DNA of 64,000 bases from Alentia gelatinosa (GCA_950022655.1 OX465584.1:48280723-48344722), one strand, 5' to 3'. Shown: positions 31,683-52,857, counted from the first letter of the stretch. Notes: generated by a model not told the origin, from the letters alone. Translations and numbers: made by a program.

Positions 31683-33289
31683 ACACGTTATTTTCCTCAG
31701 ACTTTCAGAGACCACAGTCATGTGCACATGATTAATTGAGTGAGGACAAAATGTTATATTTTCATCATTTTGTTTTAGAATCAATAATAAAGAACGATTT
31801 TTCTATTGATAACTATCATTATTTGAAAATCGCTAGTTGGCACCATCGAAAATTGTATGATATTCCTTTAAACTAAAGGCGCATCAGAAATTCACCTTCA
31901 AAATCAAAACCCATGTCAATTTCCGAGAAATTTGATATGATGAGCTCCAATTGTTATAGAATACATAGCTCTTTCTTTTTAAAATGGGTGTCACAGTGCT
32001 AGTTTTTGATTTAGAGATTTATTATAATAGGATAGATATTCTTCACATAGAACCCAATTGATTTTCTTAAATCTTTCACAGAATATAATGAATGAATAGT
32101 ACAATGATACGCATTTAAGTTTTTTAAATCGTAGATCAGCATCCTTGAACATTTTGAATTAATTGGAGAAAAACATATTTCTGGACAATTCATGCATGAA
32201 TTAAACAAATGAAAGAAGACTTATTTTACCCATTGAGTTAGGCCAAACTAGACAAGACTTAAATTATGTATTTGGTTTTGGAATGTGTCACAAAGAACAA
32301 ACGGAATAATTTATAATCCCCAGGTAGGCCTACGTACACGGCGCCACTGCAATTTATAGGATATATATATATATATATATTATTATATATTAAAGTAGAT
32401 CCTGATTACATCTCTCTACTCTGTGGTGCAGCACTTAGAGGTCTACGTAGAGCCTCCTAGCGGGTCACCAGGGAACCAGTGTACGATCCCTCTGGTGCCA
32501 GCTGAGAGAAGTTAAGCGCATACATTCTGACTTTCCACTGAGTGATGTCTTGTTGATGCGGAGGCTGGGGCAGTGGCCCATCCCTTAGCGCGAACAGTAG
32601 ACTGATGTGTGTTCTGGTGGAGGAGGTAAGTTATTTTACCACTTTTTCACGAAACTGCTATCTATAATACAACGATCAGGAGCTGTCATAACTGTCAAGA
32701 ACAACATATTGCAGAAAAACACAGCCATGGCCTTCAAACATGTCATTTTTCTGAACTGTCAATCGAGGAGAGTTTGTTTTTCTTATATTATCGCTCACTA
32801 CTACAGTAGTAGATCCCTGATTGACAAATTCCATTCATTCATAAACAAAAAGGAGTAGTAGTGTTAGAAGTTTTCACGTGTATATCTGAACCTATAGACG
32901 TAAGGACTATTTCGGAGTAGGGCTAAATTCTATGTATAATCCTTTTTATACAGAGAATGGGATGGAAACGAGGGATTTACCCGAGTAGCGATTTGGTTTC
33001 GAACCAAATCATTACTTCCCTTGCCCAGCTTGACAATGATACTGATACTGTGATAGGGAAATGTTGGGTGAGAAGGTTCGGTGAGAATTCCACATTGTGC
33101 TATGGTGTCAGCGGATAGAGTTGAATATTCACTCTTTCAGTCACTTGTAAAGAGAACCTTTCCGGATTCTTTCTATTGTGTAGGAGGTTATGAGAAAATA
33201 CTTTTAATCCTCTTGAACTTGTTGAAGGTTTCCTCCGAGACCTGCGAGCAATCGACTCCAGTCACGGATAGCATTTAATAGGTCTAATA
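31683..33289. other. Non-coding AT-rich region with weak tRNA-like segment
   Basis: No gene is recognised. An (AT)n tract lies at about 32361-32395. At about 32420-32520, TGGTGCAGCACTTAGAGG and GTGTACGATCCCTC loosely resemble A and B boxes, so a diverged SINE is possible but not supported by a tail. Confidence 0.4.
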
Positions 33290-33838
33290 GCAATATTTTT
33301 AGCGGGTGGACGGTTGGTTATGGCTACTGTAGTCACCTGCTTGTAGAGTCACTAAGCGACCTGACCACATATTTGCTTTTTATAGCAAACTAAGTAGGCC
33401 TACAGATAGGAAAATTATTTTTGTTTTGGACAGAAGGTTTTATGGCCATACAATATCTTACAGTTTTAGTGTTTTGACATGACTTTAAAACAGAGAAGAA
33501 GGGAGATTCAGTGTGTGTATGGGGGGGGGGGGGGGGGGCTTGAGTTACAGGTCCATTTATAGGAATTCCTTTAGAAGCATATTTCTACCCCAAAAACTGG
33601 TCTAACCAGTCTGAAAGAGAATTTAAAAAAGAGTAGGTGCTAGGAAGTGTTTTCTTAGTAGATTCTTATACAGAGATATTCAAATATTTGTTAAAAAAGG
33701 GGGGGGGGGGCAGGGGTAGAATGGGCATACTCAAACAGATGTTTACTCAATATTGATTTACAGTGAGCATTAGTGTGCCATTTACCATCTCCATAATTGG
33801 CACTGAAAGTTGCTTACACTATAGATAGTGTCATTATT
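33290..33838 (+). repeat. Long dispersed G-tract repeat, copy A
   Basis: It begins near GGGTGGACGGTTGG and contains CTTTTTATAGC.AACTAAGTA, GAAGGTTTTATGG, a G run at about 33521-33538, ACAGGTCCATTTATAGGAA and a second G run near 33700. It ends with CTCCATAATTGGCACTGAAAG. The start motif recurs immediately after (copy B), so the copies are adjacent. Confidence 0.75.
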
Positions 33839-35070
33839 AGAAGGTGGATGGTTGGTCTTTAGGTTATGGCTATAGCCTACTGTAGTACACATGCATGTAT
33901 AACGGCATATAGCCTATGATCCATGGGCGCCGCCATGACACCCCCCGAGTAGCTGTTCTTCACCAATGGAGGTGAAAAAGTAGGTGTTCTTCACTAAAGG
34001 AGATGGAAAAGAAGTGAGTGATAATTGGGAAATGTCACAACTTTAGGCTTGCTCACATATTTATATAAAGTGATCCATATGGAAAATATCATGTCTTGGG
34101 TTAAATTATTATGTCATCCTGCTCTGGGATGGGTGTAGAGAGTCAAGGGAACCATGGTAAAATATTGAAAGGCAGTTGAATTTTGTAAGAACAAAGAGCC
34201 AGAATACAGGTTTGTCCCCCGACCACCTAGAGACTGATTCGTGAACTAACAATGGCTCTGTCCCCTAAAGGCTACTGCTTCTAGAGTTACTAGGCAGCCT
34301 GACCACATTCTTTTCTTTTTATAGCTAACTAAGTACAGATAAAAATATGATTTCTGTTTTGGAAAGAAGGTTTTATGTTGATACAAGGCTTTATGGTTTG
34401 GATATTTAGAATTTTGGCATGGATTTGAAAAAAAGTGAATTCAGTTGGGGGGGGGGGGGGGGCTTTTGTAGTCACAGGTCCATTTATAAGAACTCCTTTA
34501 TGGACATATTTCTACCTCTTAAACTTGTTGGATCATGATTATGATATGTCTCATTTGAAAAAGAATAAAAGACAATAGGCCCCTACATGCTAGGAAGTGG
34601 AATTTTCTAAGTAGATTTTATATTTTCAGAGATATTTGAGTATTTGTTAAAAGTGGGGGGTGGGGGGGGGGTTGTGGTGAAATGGGTATATTTACACACA
34701 AACAGAAGTCAAAATGGTTCATAACTCTGTTCTAGGAATGAGTCAAGACCCAATCAAATTATATTGGTCTATAGAATTATTTGCAATATCATTTAACACC
34801 AAATATTGGTTTGACCTACTTTATTGGTGTACATAGGGACAGAGTTATCCCCCTAGTTAGTGGCACATGATCAGAGGGAAAGTCTGTGCACTCATCCTGA
34901 GAATTGTTGATTGCCATTTGAAATCGCCCTCAGGTAGCTAAATATATGTGTGGGCTGTCCCATGGACTGCTGAGTTCACAGAGGAATAGGGCTTTAAAGA
35001 TCCGATCAATGCAGGCCTTTCCCTATTCATGGATGTACATTTATTTTACTTTGCAAATTTGGGAAGGGGG
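33839..35070 (+). repeat. Long dispersed G-tract repeat, copy B
   Basis: GGTGGATGGTTGGTCTTTAGG at its start matches copies A and D. It has the same order of blocks, with G runs at about 34447-34462 and 34655-34670. Its right part (GTTCACAGAGGAATAGG, CAATGCAGG, CCCTATTCATGGATG) matches the ends of copies C and D. The 11-bp minisatellite follows directly. Confidence 0.75.
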
Positions 35071-35084
35071 GAGGGAGGGAGGCT

Positions 35085-35725
35085 GTTTTAAGACTTACAA
35101 AACTGTTGCAAGACTGTTGCCAGACTGAAGCAGGACTTGCAAGACTGATGTAGGACTGTTACAAGACTCTTGTAAGACTGATACAAGACTTCGTTAGACT
35201 GTTACAAGACTGTTGTAAGACTGTTGTAAGACTGATACAAGACTGTTGTAAGACCAATACAAGACTGTTGTAAGACTGATACAAGACTGTTTTAAGACTG
35301 CTGTAAGACTGATACAAGACTGTTGTAAGACCAATACAAGATTGTTGTGAGACCGTTACAACACTGTTTTAAGCCTGATGCACAACTGTTGTAAGACTGA
35401 TATAAGACTGTTGTAAGACTGATACAAGACTTTGTAAGACTGTTACAAGGCTGTTGTAAGACTTTTGTAAGACTGTTGAAAGACTAATACAAGACTTTTG
35501 TAAAACTGTTACAAGACTGTTGTAAGACTAATACAAGACTTGTAAGACTGTTACACAACCGTTGTAAAACTTGTAATATGGTTTCAAGACTTTTACAAGA
35601 CTGTTGTAAGACGATTGTAATACTATTAGAACACTGTTACAAGACTGGTACAAGACTGTTGTAAGACTGATACAAGACTTTTGTAAGACTGATGCAAGAC
35701 TGTTGTAAGACTCATACAAACTTCA
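35085..35725. repeat. 11-bp minisatellite (GACTGTTGTAA / GACTGATACAA)
   Basis: About 55-60 units of an 11-bp motif, mainly GACTGTTGTAA, GACTGTTACAA and GACTGATACAA, run for some 640 bp with occasional deletions. Alternating TTGTAA and ATACAA forms give a loose 22-bp higher-order pattern. It lies between copies B and C of the G-tract repeat. Confidence 0.92.
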
Positions 35726-35744
35726 TATATTTTTGCCAAACCTA

Positions 35745-36345
35745 ATGATGTGAGGGGGAGGCAGCAGGTGTATGAGTGGATGGTTTATTCAGCATATTTA
35801 CACACAAAAAGGAGTCAGAATGGCTCATAACTGTGTTCTAGGAATCAGTCAATACCCGGTCAAATGATATTAGTTTGTAAAACCTTTTGCAATATCATTT
35901 ACCACCAGACATTGGCTTTAACTACTGTATTGGTGTACATAGAAACAGAGTTGTGTCTTCTATTTTGACACACATGGCCAGGGAGCATGCTGACAGGTCT
36001 CAGTACCTATGTGCACTCATCCATGAAGGTGTCACCATGAGACAATTAATAAATGTTTCATAAGTAGGTAGGGCATCGCTGATTGCCAATTGAAATCGAT
36101 ATAGCTAAATATACTGTGGATTCTATAAAGTTTAGTATGTATAATTGCATTATGTAAACAGAACACTTAAACAGGGTAACTGGTCTCTCCTTTCCCCCAT
36201 TCCCCCTCCCACCTCATCCCACCCTCAGCTGTGTGCACTGATCCATGAACTGGAGAGTTCACAGAGGGGTAGGCCTTTAAATATCTTATCAATGCCAGCC
36301 CTTCCCTATTCATGCAATCCCTCCCTCCCTCCCTCCCTCCCTTCT
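35745..36345 (+). repeat. Long dispersed G-tract repeat, copy C (right part only)
   Basis: It starts GTGAGGGGGAGGCAGCAGG and matches the distal half of copy D: TTATTCAGCATATTTACACA, AATATCATTTACCACCAGA, CACTCATCCATGAAGG and TTCACAGAGG..TAGGCCTTTAAATA. It ends in a CCCT microsatellite (36327-36350). Confidence 0.75.
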
Positions 36346-37136
36346 AAATATTTTCCGACATGTCTTAAGCTACTTGTTTTGAGTTTTAAATGTGTCCACC
36401 TGCTTCTATTTGAATGTTTCTATTTGAAAATGCACAGTTAGCTCTTGTTATGTATCTGTGGTCGAACATATATGAAATACTACCAGCTGCTAGGTGTGCA
36501 GTATCAATAATGTTTGCGACCTAGGGCCGTAATGAATGACCGCTAGCTTGTAACTCAACATGGCGGTTTTTAAGACTTTCAGGTAGGCCTATAGGCTAAC
36601 ATAGGTTATTGAGCGCGGGAAATCGCGCTCATATACGTCATCTAGAAGGGTTAGAATGCTCACACAGGCTTTCAGCTTACTGCAAAGAATCTAACCCTTC
36701 ACTATCAATGCACCAGCTAGAAAGGCCTAGTGAAATGGGCAGGTGGCCAGTATCACAGTCTGACCATACCCCGTCCCACTACTGACTTGGTTCCTAAAAA
36801 TAGTTCAAAACTGATGGGACACACCTAAATACATTGTATTCAAAGAGTCACATATGATTGGACACACTTGAGCGTGTCATAATCAGAGCCACTTTGCAGA
36901 CGGCAAAAAAACAGTTCTCCTTTCTTTCACCCAGTGAGCCAGTCCAGTGTCTGAGACTTGACCATAGACTTGCTTAAGCCTTTGACTTATAGCATTTAAC
37001 ATTTAAAAATGAGTTATTGTATACTGGGTGTTTTGGTGGGATTTTTTTTTTCTTCAAAATTTCAAAATTGAGATTATATCCATATAAAAATACATTTACA
37101 AGCTCTGATTTTAGTTGATGTCAATAAACTAGGATC
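36346..37136. other. Non-coding region
   Basis: No gene or named repeat is recognised. A perfect hairpin, GAGCGCGGGAAATCGCGCTC, lies near 36612-36631. Confidence 0.4.
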
Positions 37137-37225
37137 ATCCCCGGTCGGGCCGTCCCCGGTCGGGCCGTCCCCGGTCGGGCCGTCCCCGGTCGGGCCGTCC
37201 CCGGTCGGACCGTCCCCAGTCGGGC
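37137..37225. repeat. 15-bp GC-rich tandem repeat
   Basis: Five to six copies of CGGGCCGTCCCCGGT follow one another, with the last unit diverged. On the minus strand it is read as GDGPT repeats, an artefact of the 15-bp period. Confidence 0.92.
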
Positions 37226-37389
37226 CGGCCACGGCCCAACCCGGCCCGGCCCTACCCGTTTTTTTTCGTTCCTGGTTTATGCAAGGCCCCCCAGCATTGT
37301 TGTCTGCAGGACAGGTCCCCCGACCCACCTGGGTGCTGTGCCTGGCCACGTTTAGCTTGGTCTTACATCACAATATTTGGTGAGCATAC

Positions 37390-37715
37390 TGGTTTCTGAT
37401 GGGACTGATACCCTATATGCTGCAGAGCCACAAACCTGTTTGACCAGTTATTCACCCTTGTGCTTTTGGTGACTACAGACCAACCCCCTCCCCCTGCCCA
37501 CTCCCACCCCCACCCCCACACCTACTCACTGACTTCTTCTACTCACAATCAGAAACTGATGGGACAGATTCCCCTACATGGCACAGCGCCAGCAAACCTG
37601 TTTGACCAGTTATTCACCCTTGTGCTTTTAGTGACTACATACCAACCCCCTCCCCCTTCCCACTCCCACCCCCACCCCCACACTGACTCGCTGACCTCTT
37701 CTACTCACAATCAGA
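37390..37715. repeat. 162-bp tandem duplication
   Basis: TGACCAGTTATTCACCCTTG at 37441 recurs at 37603. Both units contain a CCCACCCCCACCCCCACAC tract and TTCTACTCACAATCAGA. The units differ by a few substitutions. Confidence 0.9.
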
Positions 37716-37956
37716 GACTACATCATTTATGTATAATAGAAACAATGTTTGCAAATAGTTGTATTATTAAGGTTTTTATTATGTGAGAGTTTATTGTACT
37801 TAAGAAGTATCGCGCTCATCCATTGTAAATGGAAATATCATTAGCTCCTAGTATGATAATAAGGAAACATATTTATTCTGGGCGGAATTGATACCGTTCT
37901 CGGTCTTTTGTCCTGGAAATATGTCTCGATGCCATAAGATAGCTATTTGTACTGTG

Positions 37957-38207
37957 AGAGATGTCAGTTTTCCAGACATCCTTGTTTTCATTTCCAGTTT
38001 ATAACTTCTTTTTTTCTCGTTTAAAACAAAGAGAGAATAAATTGGGCCTCATTCACACCAATAAACAGTGATTCAGATCTCCCCACCCACCCGCCCTATT
38101 CTATGGCGAACAACAATGTGTTTTCCATGTTTTCTCTCTGAGGCAGTAAATTCCACATGACAAATATTTTCTCTTTTTCATGAACCCAACTCACATCCCT
38201 GTGAACC
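37957..38207 (+). repeat. CAGGGATG-type MITE, well-preserved copy
   Basis: Left end AGAGATGTCAGTTTTCC and right end AACTCACATCCCTG form the family's inverted terminus (CAGGGATGTCAGTT-like). Internal blocks in family order: CATTTCCAGTTTATAA, GTTTAAAACAAAGAGAG, CCTCATTCACACCAATAAACA, GAGGCAGTAAATTCCACATG. There is no open frame. Confidence 0.8.
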
Positions 38208-38326
38208 AGAAGGTTGATTTCAACTATCCAAAGTGTCTGATATTTAGAGTTGCCACTATATTAAGTGGTATTTACCTCAGATGCCTAGAGGGTTTAACCT
38301 GCTGGTCTGTTCATAAGTGGTGATTG

Positions 38327-38487
38327 GTCTGGGAAATTAGCTCAGTGGTTAAGGCACTGAACTGGTAATCGCAAGGTTGTGGGTTAGTCTCACTGCAGCC
38401 ACCTTTCTCCCTCACCTGGACCTTGAAGAAGTCTGAAAAAGATCTGCAGTGGTTGACCATACATAAAATCAAACAAATAAACGAACA
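38327..38487 (+). mobile_element. tRNA-derived SINE (plus strand)
   Basis: GGGAAATTAGCTCAGTGGTT is a strong A box. GGTTGTGGGTTAGTCTCAC about 35 nt downstream is a B-box form. ACTGGTAATC in between resembles a threonine tRNA anticodon arm (GGT). The body shares ACTGCAGCCACCTTTCTCC with the SINE at 15105-15390. It ends in CAAACAAATAAACG. It is not a tRNA gene because the acceptor stem cannot close. Confidence 0.8.
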
Positions 38488-38546
38488 GTAGATGGTCACT
38501 ATTCTAGCTGCGTTAACTAGTAAAAACACCAGAGTCACCAGGGAGG

Positions 38547-39345
38547 TGTTCTATAGTCGTGACGATCGCTAATAGCGACCGTTTTGAGGGCATCACATTC
38601 TATAGACACATGGTTATAACATAGTGATCGATCTGAGGAGCAGTGACTGTTTTGTGACTTTTGTTTTTCATTGTCATGATCTTCACAAGTCCATTTTTCC
38701 AAATTATCTCCAAAAGAGTGACAGGGTCAGACTTGTGATACAGCTCTGATATTTATACTAAAACTTATCAAAATCAAAACGTATTTGCAGCGAAGGATTA
38801 TATATATATATATATGTATGTTATACCTTTATCCCAAATTCTATAACTTTTAATGATTAGTGGAATTATTCATAAAATCATTCACCAAAGCCAGTGATAA
38901 CTGCTAACACTGCTCTGCAAAAACCCCGAAAGGGTGAACGCGGACCAAGAATCTTTTACAAAACACTGCTCTGCATGGTTGCCTTGTTTACAACCTACTG
39001 CAGTACTTGATTCTAAAGTGATGTGATAGCCTCATACTTCCTGAATACTTCATTTTTACACTTACTTTGTATCAAATAAAACAGTGTTTACAGTGACGAA
39101 TTATCCATGTTAGTAATATCTAATTCCCAAATTTCATAATTATATTTTTTAGCAATATACATGTGAGACATTTTTTGTTTTCCAATATGTCTTGGACCAA
39201 GAGTGATTATCACAGCCCAACAGCGACTAGGTCTATAAAACGCTGTGCGGTCATGATCACTATACCGATCACCCAGTCGGTCATTATATTTTTTGTGATC
39301 ACTGATAAACATGTCGCTGTCTGTAAAACACTCCCCAGGTTCTAG
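38547..39345. repeat. Possible inverted-terminus element of about 800 bp
   Basis: The left end GGGAGGTGTTCTATAGTCGT resembles the reverse complement of the right end (GGGGAGTGTTTTACAGACAG). GTGATCGAT, GTGATCA and GACCG motifs appear inside both ends. No target duplication is clear and no coding frame is recognised. Confidence 0.4.
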
Positions 39346-39552
39346 CCTGTTTAAGTAGTATGAGGTAAACACCGGGGATAACCTTATTGACAAATTCTTC
39401 AAGTAATTTTGACACACAACTATTGTCAGCTTTTTTCAACATTTTTTTATTTAGTCTTCATGGTGCAAGTATCTGTATTTTTGTAAAGTTCGGAGTTTTC
39501 ACAATTTGATCATAAAAGGGGGATAGCCGTCAGTGATTGAGGTATCAATAGT

Positions 39553-39760
39553 TTCAAGGGATAGGGACTGTTTTTTCGCTCTATAGCTCAAGGGAACTCT
39601 TTTCCCATATACAATGGCTTTGAGGCTGTATTCAATGGACTTGAAATCTGTATACAATGGTTATGTTATCTGACAGTTTTTAAATAATGGGTAGTGGTTT
39701 GCTAATTCCCCATACATGTTCAATGGGGACTTTGTTCTCCATGGATAATAAAATGATGTA
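39553..39760 (+). repeat. Dispersed repeat, inverted copy of 30826-31010
   Basis: See the partner entry: aligned blocks run in the opposite orientation. This copy lies just upstream of the alpha-arrestin first coding exon. Confidence 0.7.
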
Positions 39761-39940
39761 TATTTTTGCTGGGTTATATTCCTACACCTGACTGTGTGTT
39801 TCCCGTTTCCTGCAGCTCCCAGATGTACTTACAAGATGCTTCCAATATTGGCTAACACCTGGCGCTCTCCGCTGGAGTGCGCCACTGCAGCTTGCCTGCC
39901 CAGGAACATCTGACTATCCTTGTCGCAGCTTCCTGCGCAT

Positions 39941-48310
<8,370 letters not shown>

Positions 48311-49100
48311 GCAAAAAAAACTAAGTATGAAAATTGTGAGGTTTTTTGTAACATTCTTCTATATACAACAAACATAGTTAGTTTATTTTAACAAACAAAG
48401 ATTACAAGTATTATAGGTGTATATTTTGCTACTATTGTCCATTGTACCTGTTTGTAAACTTCTCTGACTGCCATATAGGATTTGTATACACGGTTCAGAA
48501 CGCTTAACTATTGGTAGTGTGGGCGGAAGTCAGAGGTCAGCTCTTGTAATGCGCATGTGTGACACTAGCAAAGGTCTCCTAATGCAAACTGAACACATTG
48601 TGTCAAGATGGGAAACCTCATATGGATTGCGGTAGAGATGGGTTTCACAATCATTACACACAAGTGATGGTGCCTCCCCAGGATGCTTCAACATTTATCA
48701 AGGTGATAAGGTATATCAAAGAAAGGCTAAACATTGAGATTGATCTACAAGATGAAAATGCCAAAAGAAAACCCAGCTTGCTGTATAGACCCAAGAGAGA
48801 AGTAGATTGCCTATTGTTAATGAACACCGTTTCAAATTAGCAAATATTACTTGTGTTTTTTCGGCCAATAAAATGGGGGATCCTTCAAAGTTTTCCCTTC
48901 AATGCCAAAATTCAACAAATATATTATTATGATAATTCTACTTTGGCATTTTATGTAATCCTTATTCCAAATTTTGAAAATTAAAATAAAAGACTTTATT
49001 ATTTCTAAATAGAAATTTGGACCCTTTTCTGATGTAATATGTGCTCATGGAAGCAATGTCGGGCACATGTATTGTCAAATGTCCTGCACCTTGTACCAGA
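48311..49100 (+). other. Alpha-arrestin 3' flank with candidate poly(A) signals
   Basis: AATAAA occurs in CCAATAAAATGG (48867-48872) and again near 48986. An 80-codon open frame at 48598-48840 lies within this region. It looks moderately protein-like (ASTFIKVIRYIKERLN) but matches no family I recognise and may be UTR or a retroelement scrap. Confidence 0.4.
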
Positions 49101-52100
49101 CACTCAATTATTATTTCAGGTGTAAATGTGATTCTCCAAATCTCACCTTAATCGAAGTATTGCTCTGGCATAATGCATGCCCATTGCTCGTTTCTGGGGC
49201 TCTTTTCCATGCAACATAACGGTGCTGTGGGGCAGGTGCTATGACGTCATTCCTCGGCGTCCCAGTCTGCCCTTGACCTTGGGCATCTGTTGCCTGATCT
49301 TTCAAACAACTGCAAGTCATCTTCCCCATTTATAAAGGATTGTGTGTAGTCCGCTGAACGGTACAGTTTTTCATCAGTATTTTTTAATGTTGAATTGCAT
49401 GGCCCGTGGACACATTCTCAATCTGCACTGGCCTAAACCTAAAAGTGGGAGTGTTTTTGGGGAGGAAAACTAGAATCATTCTCAAATACACAGGATCTTC
49501 TGTATTTATTTTACATTGAGCCTAGCATGATTGTAATTGACTTCTATGATCTATATAACTGGATATTTTGGTAACTGGGGAATGTCTCAGGGGTGAACAA
49601 TGGATGAATAGATAGATTGATTTAAAGGCATATCCTAAAATTCGCTGTGATGCCACCTGATGATTTCTGTATGTAAACACAAATCTGGCGTATTAAAATG
49701 CTAGATGAGTAGAAAATATGTTCTACTTGTTTTAACAAGAAACACACTGAAACATAAGGTTTTCTTCAATTCTTTCAAAAACAATGATGGTGATCCATAG
49801 TTTCTTGTGCTCAAATATGTAGTACTACACAGAAAGTTTGAAGAAAATTGTATTAGTTTTAACTTTATAAAATTTACCTTTTTAGAATTTCTATGTATTC
49901 TATTATAAAATCATGATGTTAATCAATAGATCAAAAACTTGGATCGTGACCCCCATTTTTTAAAGTTAGATATGTGTTTTACAATACTTTGAGATCATCA
50001 TATTCAATTTCCAGAAAAATAACGTTTTAATTTTCAAGGTGAATTTTCCTATATGCCTTAGAACAATCAGTCCCTCATTAACTGAATAAATATATTGAAA
50101 CAGAGTTTTAAAAAAGGTATTGTGGGATTTTGAGAGCATTGGGACACCCTTTCCATTGAGAAACTATCACGAAAAATAATGTATAGCTTCGGATTAAACT
50201 CGCCAATAACAATTTGAAAGTGAACTTTAGATAGAAAAATGAATTGTAAATATGCAGAAAACTACCCATGACACATTGCCTCTGAGAAAGTGAAAGTAAT
50301 CCATGGATTTTCCTTTGTACAAGTATATCATGGCGTAGGAAATATGCAAACTATGTTCACTATAGCGATGACATTGATTTGTTATGAATAGATTTTGCGG
50401 TGTTAGTGCCATATTTCTAAATTGGTTTTATATCCGTGATTTAATATTGCACCGCTATATTTCTGGCATTTTTTAGAGACTATATATCTTTTTCTCAGCA
50501 AACAATGGGCATTTGTATGTTGACTATCAGATCTATTCTCATAGATATTTCTACTAGTGTGACTACTTGTATCATTGCTGACATATTATGAAAATCTAGT
50601 CTTTGATAATCTAGTGTAGATTCCTGGAATGAACAAACGCAGATCAGTACATTATTTCTGATCGCAAGGAGATGACGAATTATCACCCTTGTCTGGCTAT
50701 CACAAAGCTAGTAGTACTTTATATAGTAGGCAGTAAGCCAAGAGCTAAGGCAAAGTACCTGTGCTCAGTTATTTGTGTAGGTTGTAAGTGATGCTTTAAA
50801 GATATGAGTCATATCTAGGTGCTCACACATTCTAATACCTGGCGGGTTTTACTCTATTATAAATATACATTACATGATAGAATCACTGAACTTGGCCAAT
50901 AGAAACTATCACACTTACATAAACGTCCTGTAAAAGTAAGACCCAAGAAGAACACGATTTTCTATTCTTGGAATTTTCCCTATTTTTATCTACCGTGATT
51001 AACTGAAAACAAACATTTTTCTATGGGCCCTTTTTGTTAAGATTGAGTAAATGATGGGAAAGACAGTCTAATCTCAAGAGAGTAGATACATAGTCCATGA
51101 TAATAGTTAAACAAAGAATGATTATAGATTTCCCTAACCACCAGCGAAACCTACTTAACTATCCAGAATATATCCTCATCATATCTATAGCAAATGAAAT
51201 GATCTATATAAAAACCTCTCTGACAAAAACAAATGAGATAAATTTATACCTAGCTAACTTTCACCCCATTTGAGCTTATCCGTATATTAGATAATCAACT
51301 TGTAATGTGGATAATTTATATATATTTTACTTTATCATTTGACCTAGATAAAATATTAACAATTCCATTCTGACTGTATGTATGGAAGAGTTTAGGGACA
51401 TTGGTTTATCGTCTCCTGTGAAAAGCTCACATTATCTAGTCATATTTATAAAGAACTCAGTTGAGAGTAATTATTTTATGCTGCAGTAGCCTTTTTACAG
51501 TATCTAAATAATTTTTCTTGTGAATATATTTCATATACATGATGGATATTAACGAGTGATTTTTTTTCTCTCAGTTATATGTGTTTATCAAACAGTAGAT
51601 TGTTGGAATTTATTTTGCCTATATATGTTTCACTTGTCTCGTGTTGATACTTAACGGAATAACAAGTTAAAGTTTGTAAACGGAAGAAGTGATTCTGCAC
51701 GTGTCTCACGGTATGAACACGTCATATTTTACCAGTTATGCCAAACAGGGACGTCATTGTGTGAACGTTGCTATCTGTGAACGTATAGAAAGGTGCTTAA
51801 TGAAAACAATGAAATCCACATGATAGGAAGGAATGGGGTTCAATCCTCAAGATAGGTAAATCATATTGTACTGCCGAAACTTGGGGAACCCCAAATAAAC
51901 ACCAAGCAGCGTAAGATTTCTAAACCACACAATGCAACGATGATAAGTACACATATCTAAAAAAAGCGATTATTTAAAAAAACGGAGAAATTGGTGGTGC
52001 ATCGTGCTGGGAGAAAAGAGAAGGAAGAATGTTGTGCTTGGTTATAAACTCTGTGGTGTAATACCCATGGCGGGATGTTCGCTTTGTCATTGTTGTCGTT

Positions 52101-52560
52101 GTATTGATATTATTGCCATTGTAATGACCGCATTTGTTTTCATGTTGGATGTTATTGATTTTGGACCAATTACATTGCTTGTTCTGTGTCCATCTCAAGC
52201 CTGCGCGGGTTGTAGGAGATAGTAGTCACCTTGTAGAGGTCCTATGATTACCAGTACATATCTACAGCGTTTTGCAAGTGGAAGTGATTCCTGGAGTTTT
52301 CAATTGATACCAGGTCTGTTTCTTTCATGCTGTACCACAGAAAATAGTTTAGCCACCACATAGGGTACTGTATTTATCCATTTTACAAAATATTGTATCT
52401 CTCCAGTGGGTGACATTACAATGCAGCTTGGCTTTCCTAAAGAGAAAAACAGATCACTGGGCGAAAGTAGATACAATGTCGTTGCAATGCAAAAGCAATT
52501 CCACCCTGAGGACTTCATGGTGAAAGTCCAGTGGCTAAAGAGAATATATAGTCATCTAAG
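49101..52560. other. AT-rich region without recognised genes
   Basis: I see no convincing domain. Two segments have exon-like borders: minus 49330-49140, which ends in AAG|GTGAGA after an ATG-initiated frame, and plus 52406-52585, which follows a CTCTCCAG acceptor-like site with an open frame containing QLGFPKEKNRSLGE. Neither is recognised, and both could be chance. Confidence 0.3.
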
Positions 52561-52562
52561 TA

Positions 52563-52857
52563 TTGAGCCTGTTCCACCGGGCTGACAACACAGCCCCGAA
52601 AGAGCATTGCCCGGTCAATGTACAGCGCCATGTGTCAGGCAGGTAGAAAATAGGTGCAATGGAGCAGGCTACACACTCAATGGCATCTGCTGTACTGTGG
52701 TAGAACAGGCAATGGCCAATAGAACCTCATAAAAGGGCCTCTGTCAAGCCCCCTGCAAACATTGCATACCATAAGCGTACAGTTTGTACACTATAAGCGT
52801 ATTTGGCAGACGTCGGACAGTGTCGGATTCCTAATGAGCCCGGTGGAACAGGCCCTT
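52563..52857. mobile_element. MITE of about 290 bp with Harbinger-like termini
   Basis: The left end GCCTGTTCCACCGGGCT and right end AGCCCGGTGGAACAGGC are perfect inverted repeats of 17 bp. Their GCCTRTTCCACC core matches the autonomous element's terminus (GAGGCCTATTCCACCAA). There is no coding sequence. A target duplication is not clear. Confidence 0.7.

Noticed and set aside
38327..38400. Genuine tRNA gene
   Set aside because: A and B boxes are present but the 5' and 3' acceptor halves do not pair, and a SINE tail follows.
39920..39940. Upstream extension of the alpha-arrestin start
   Set aside because: It would need a TTG start. The ATG at 39941 begins the conserved N-terminal strand.
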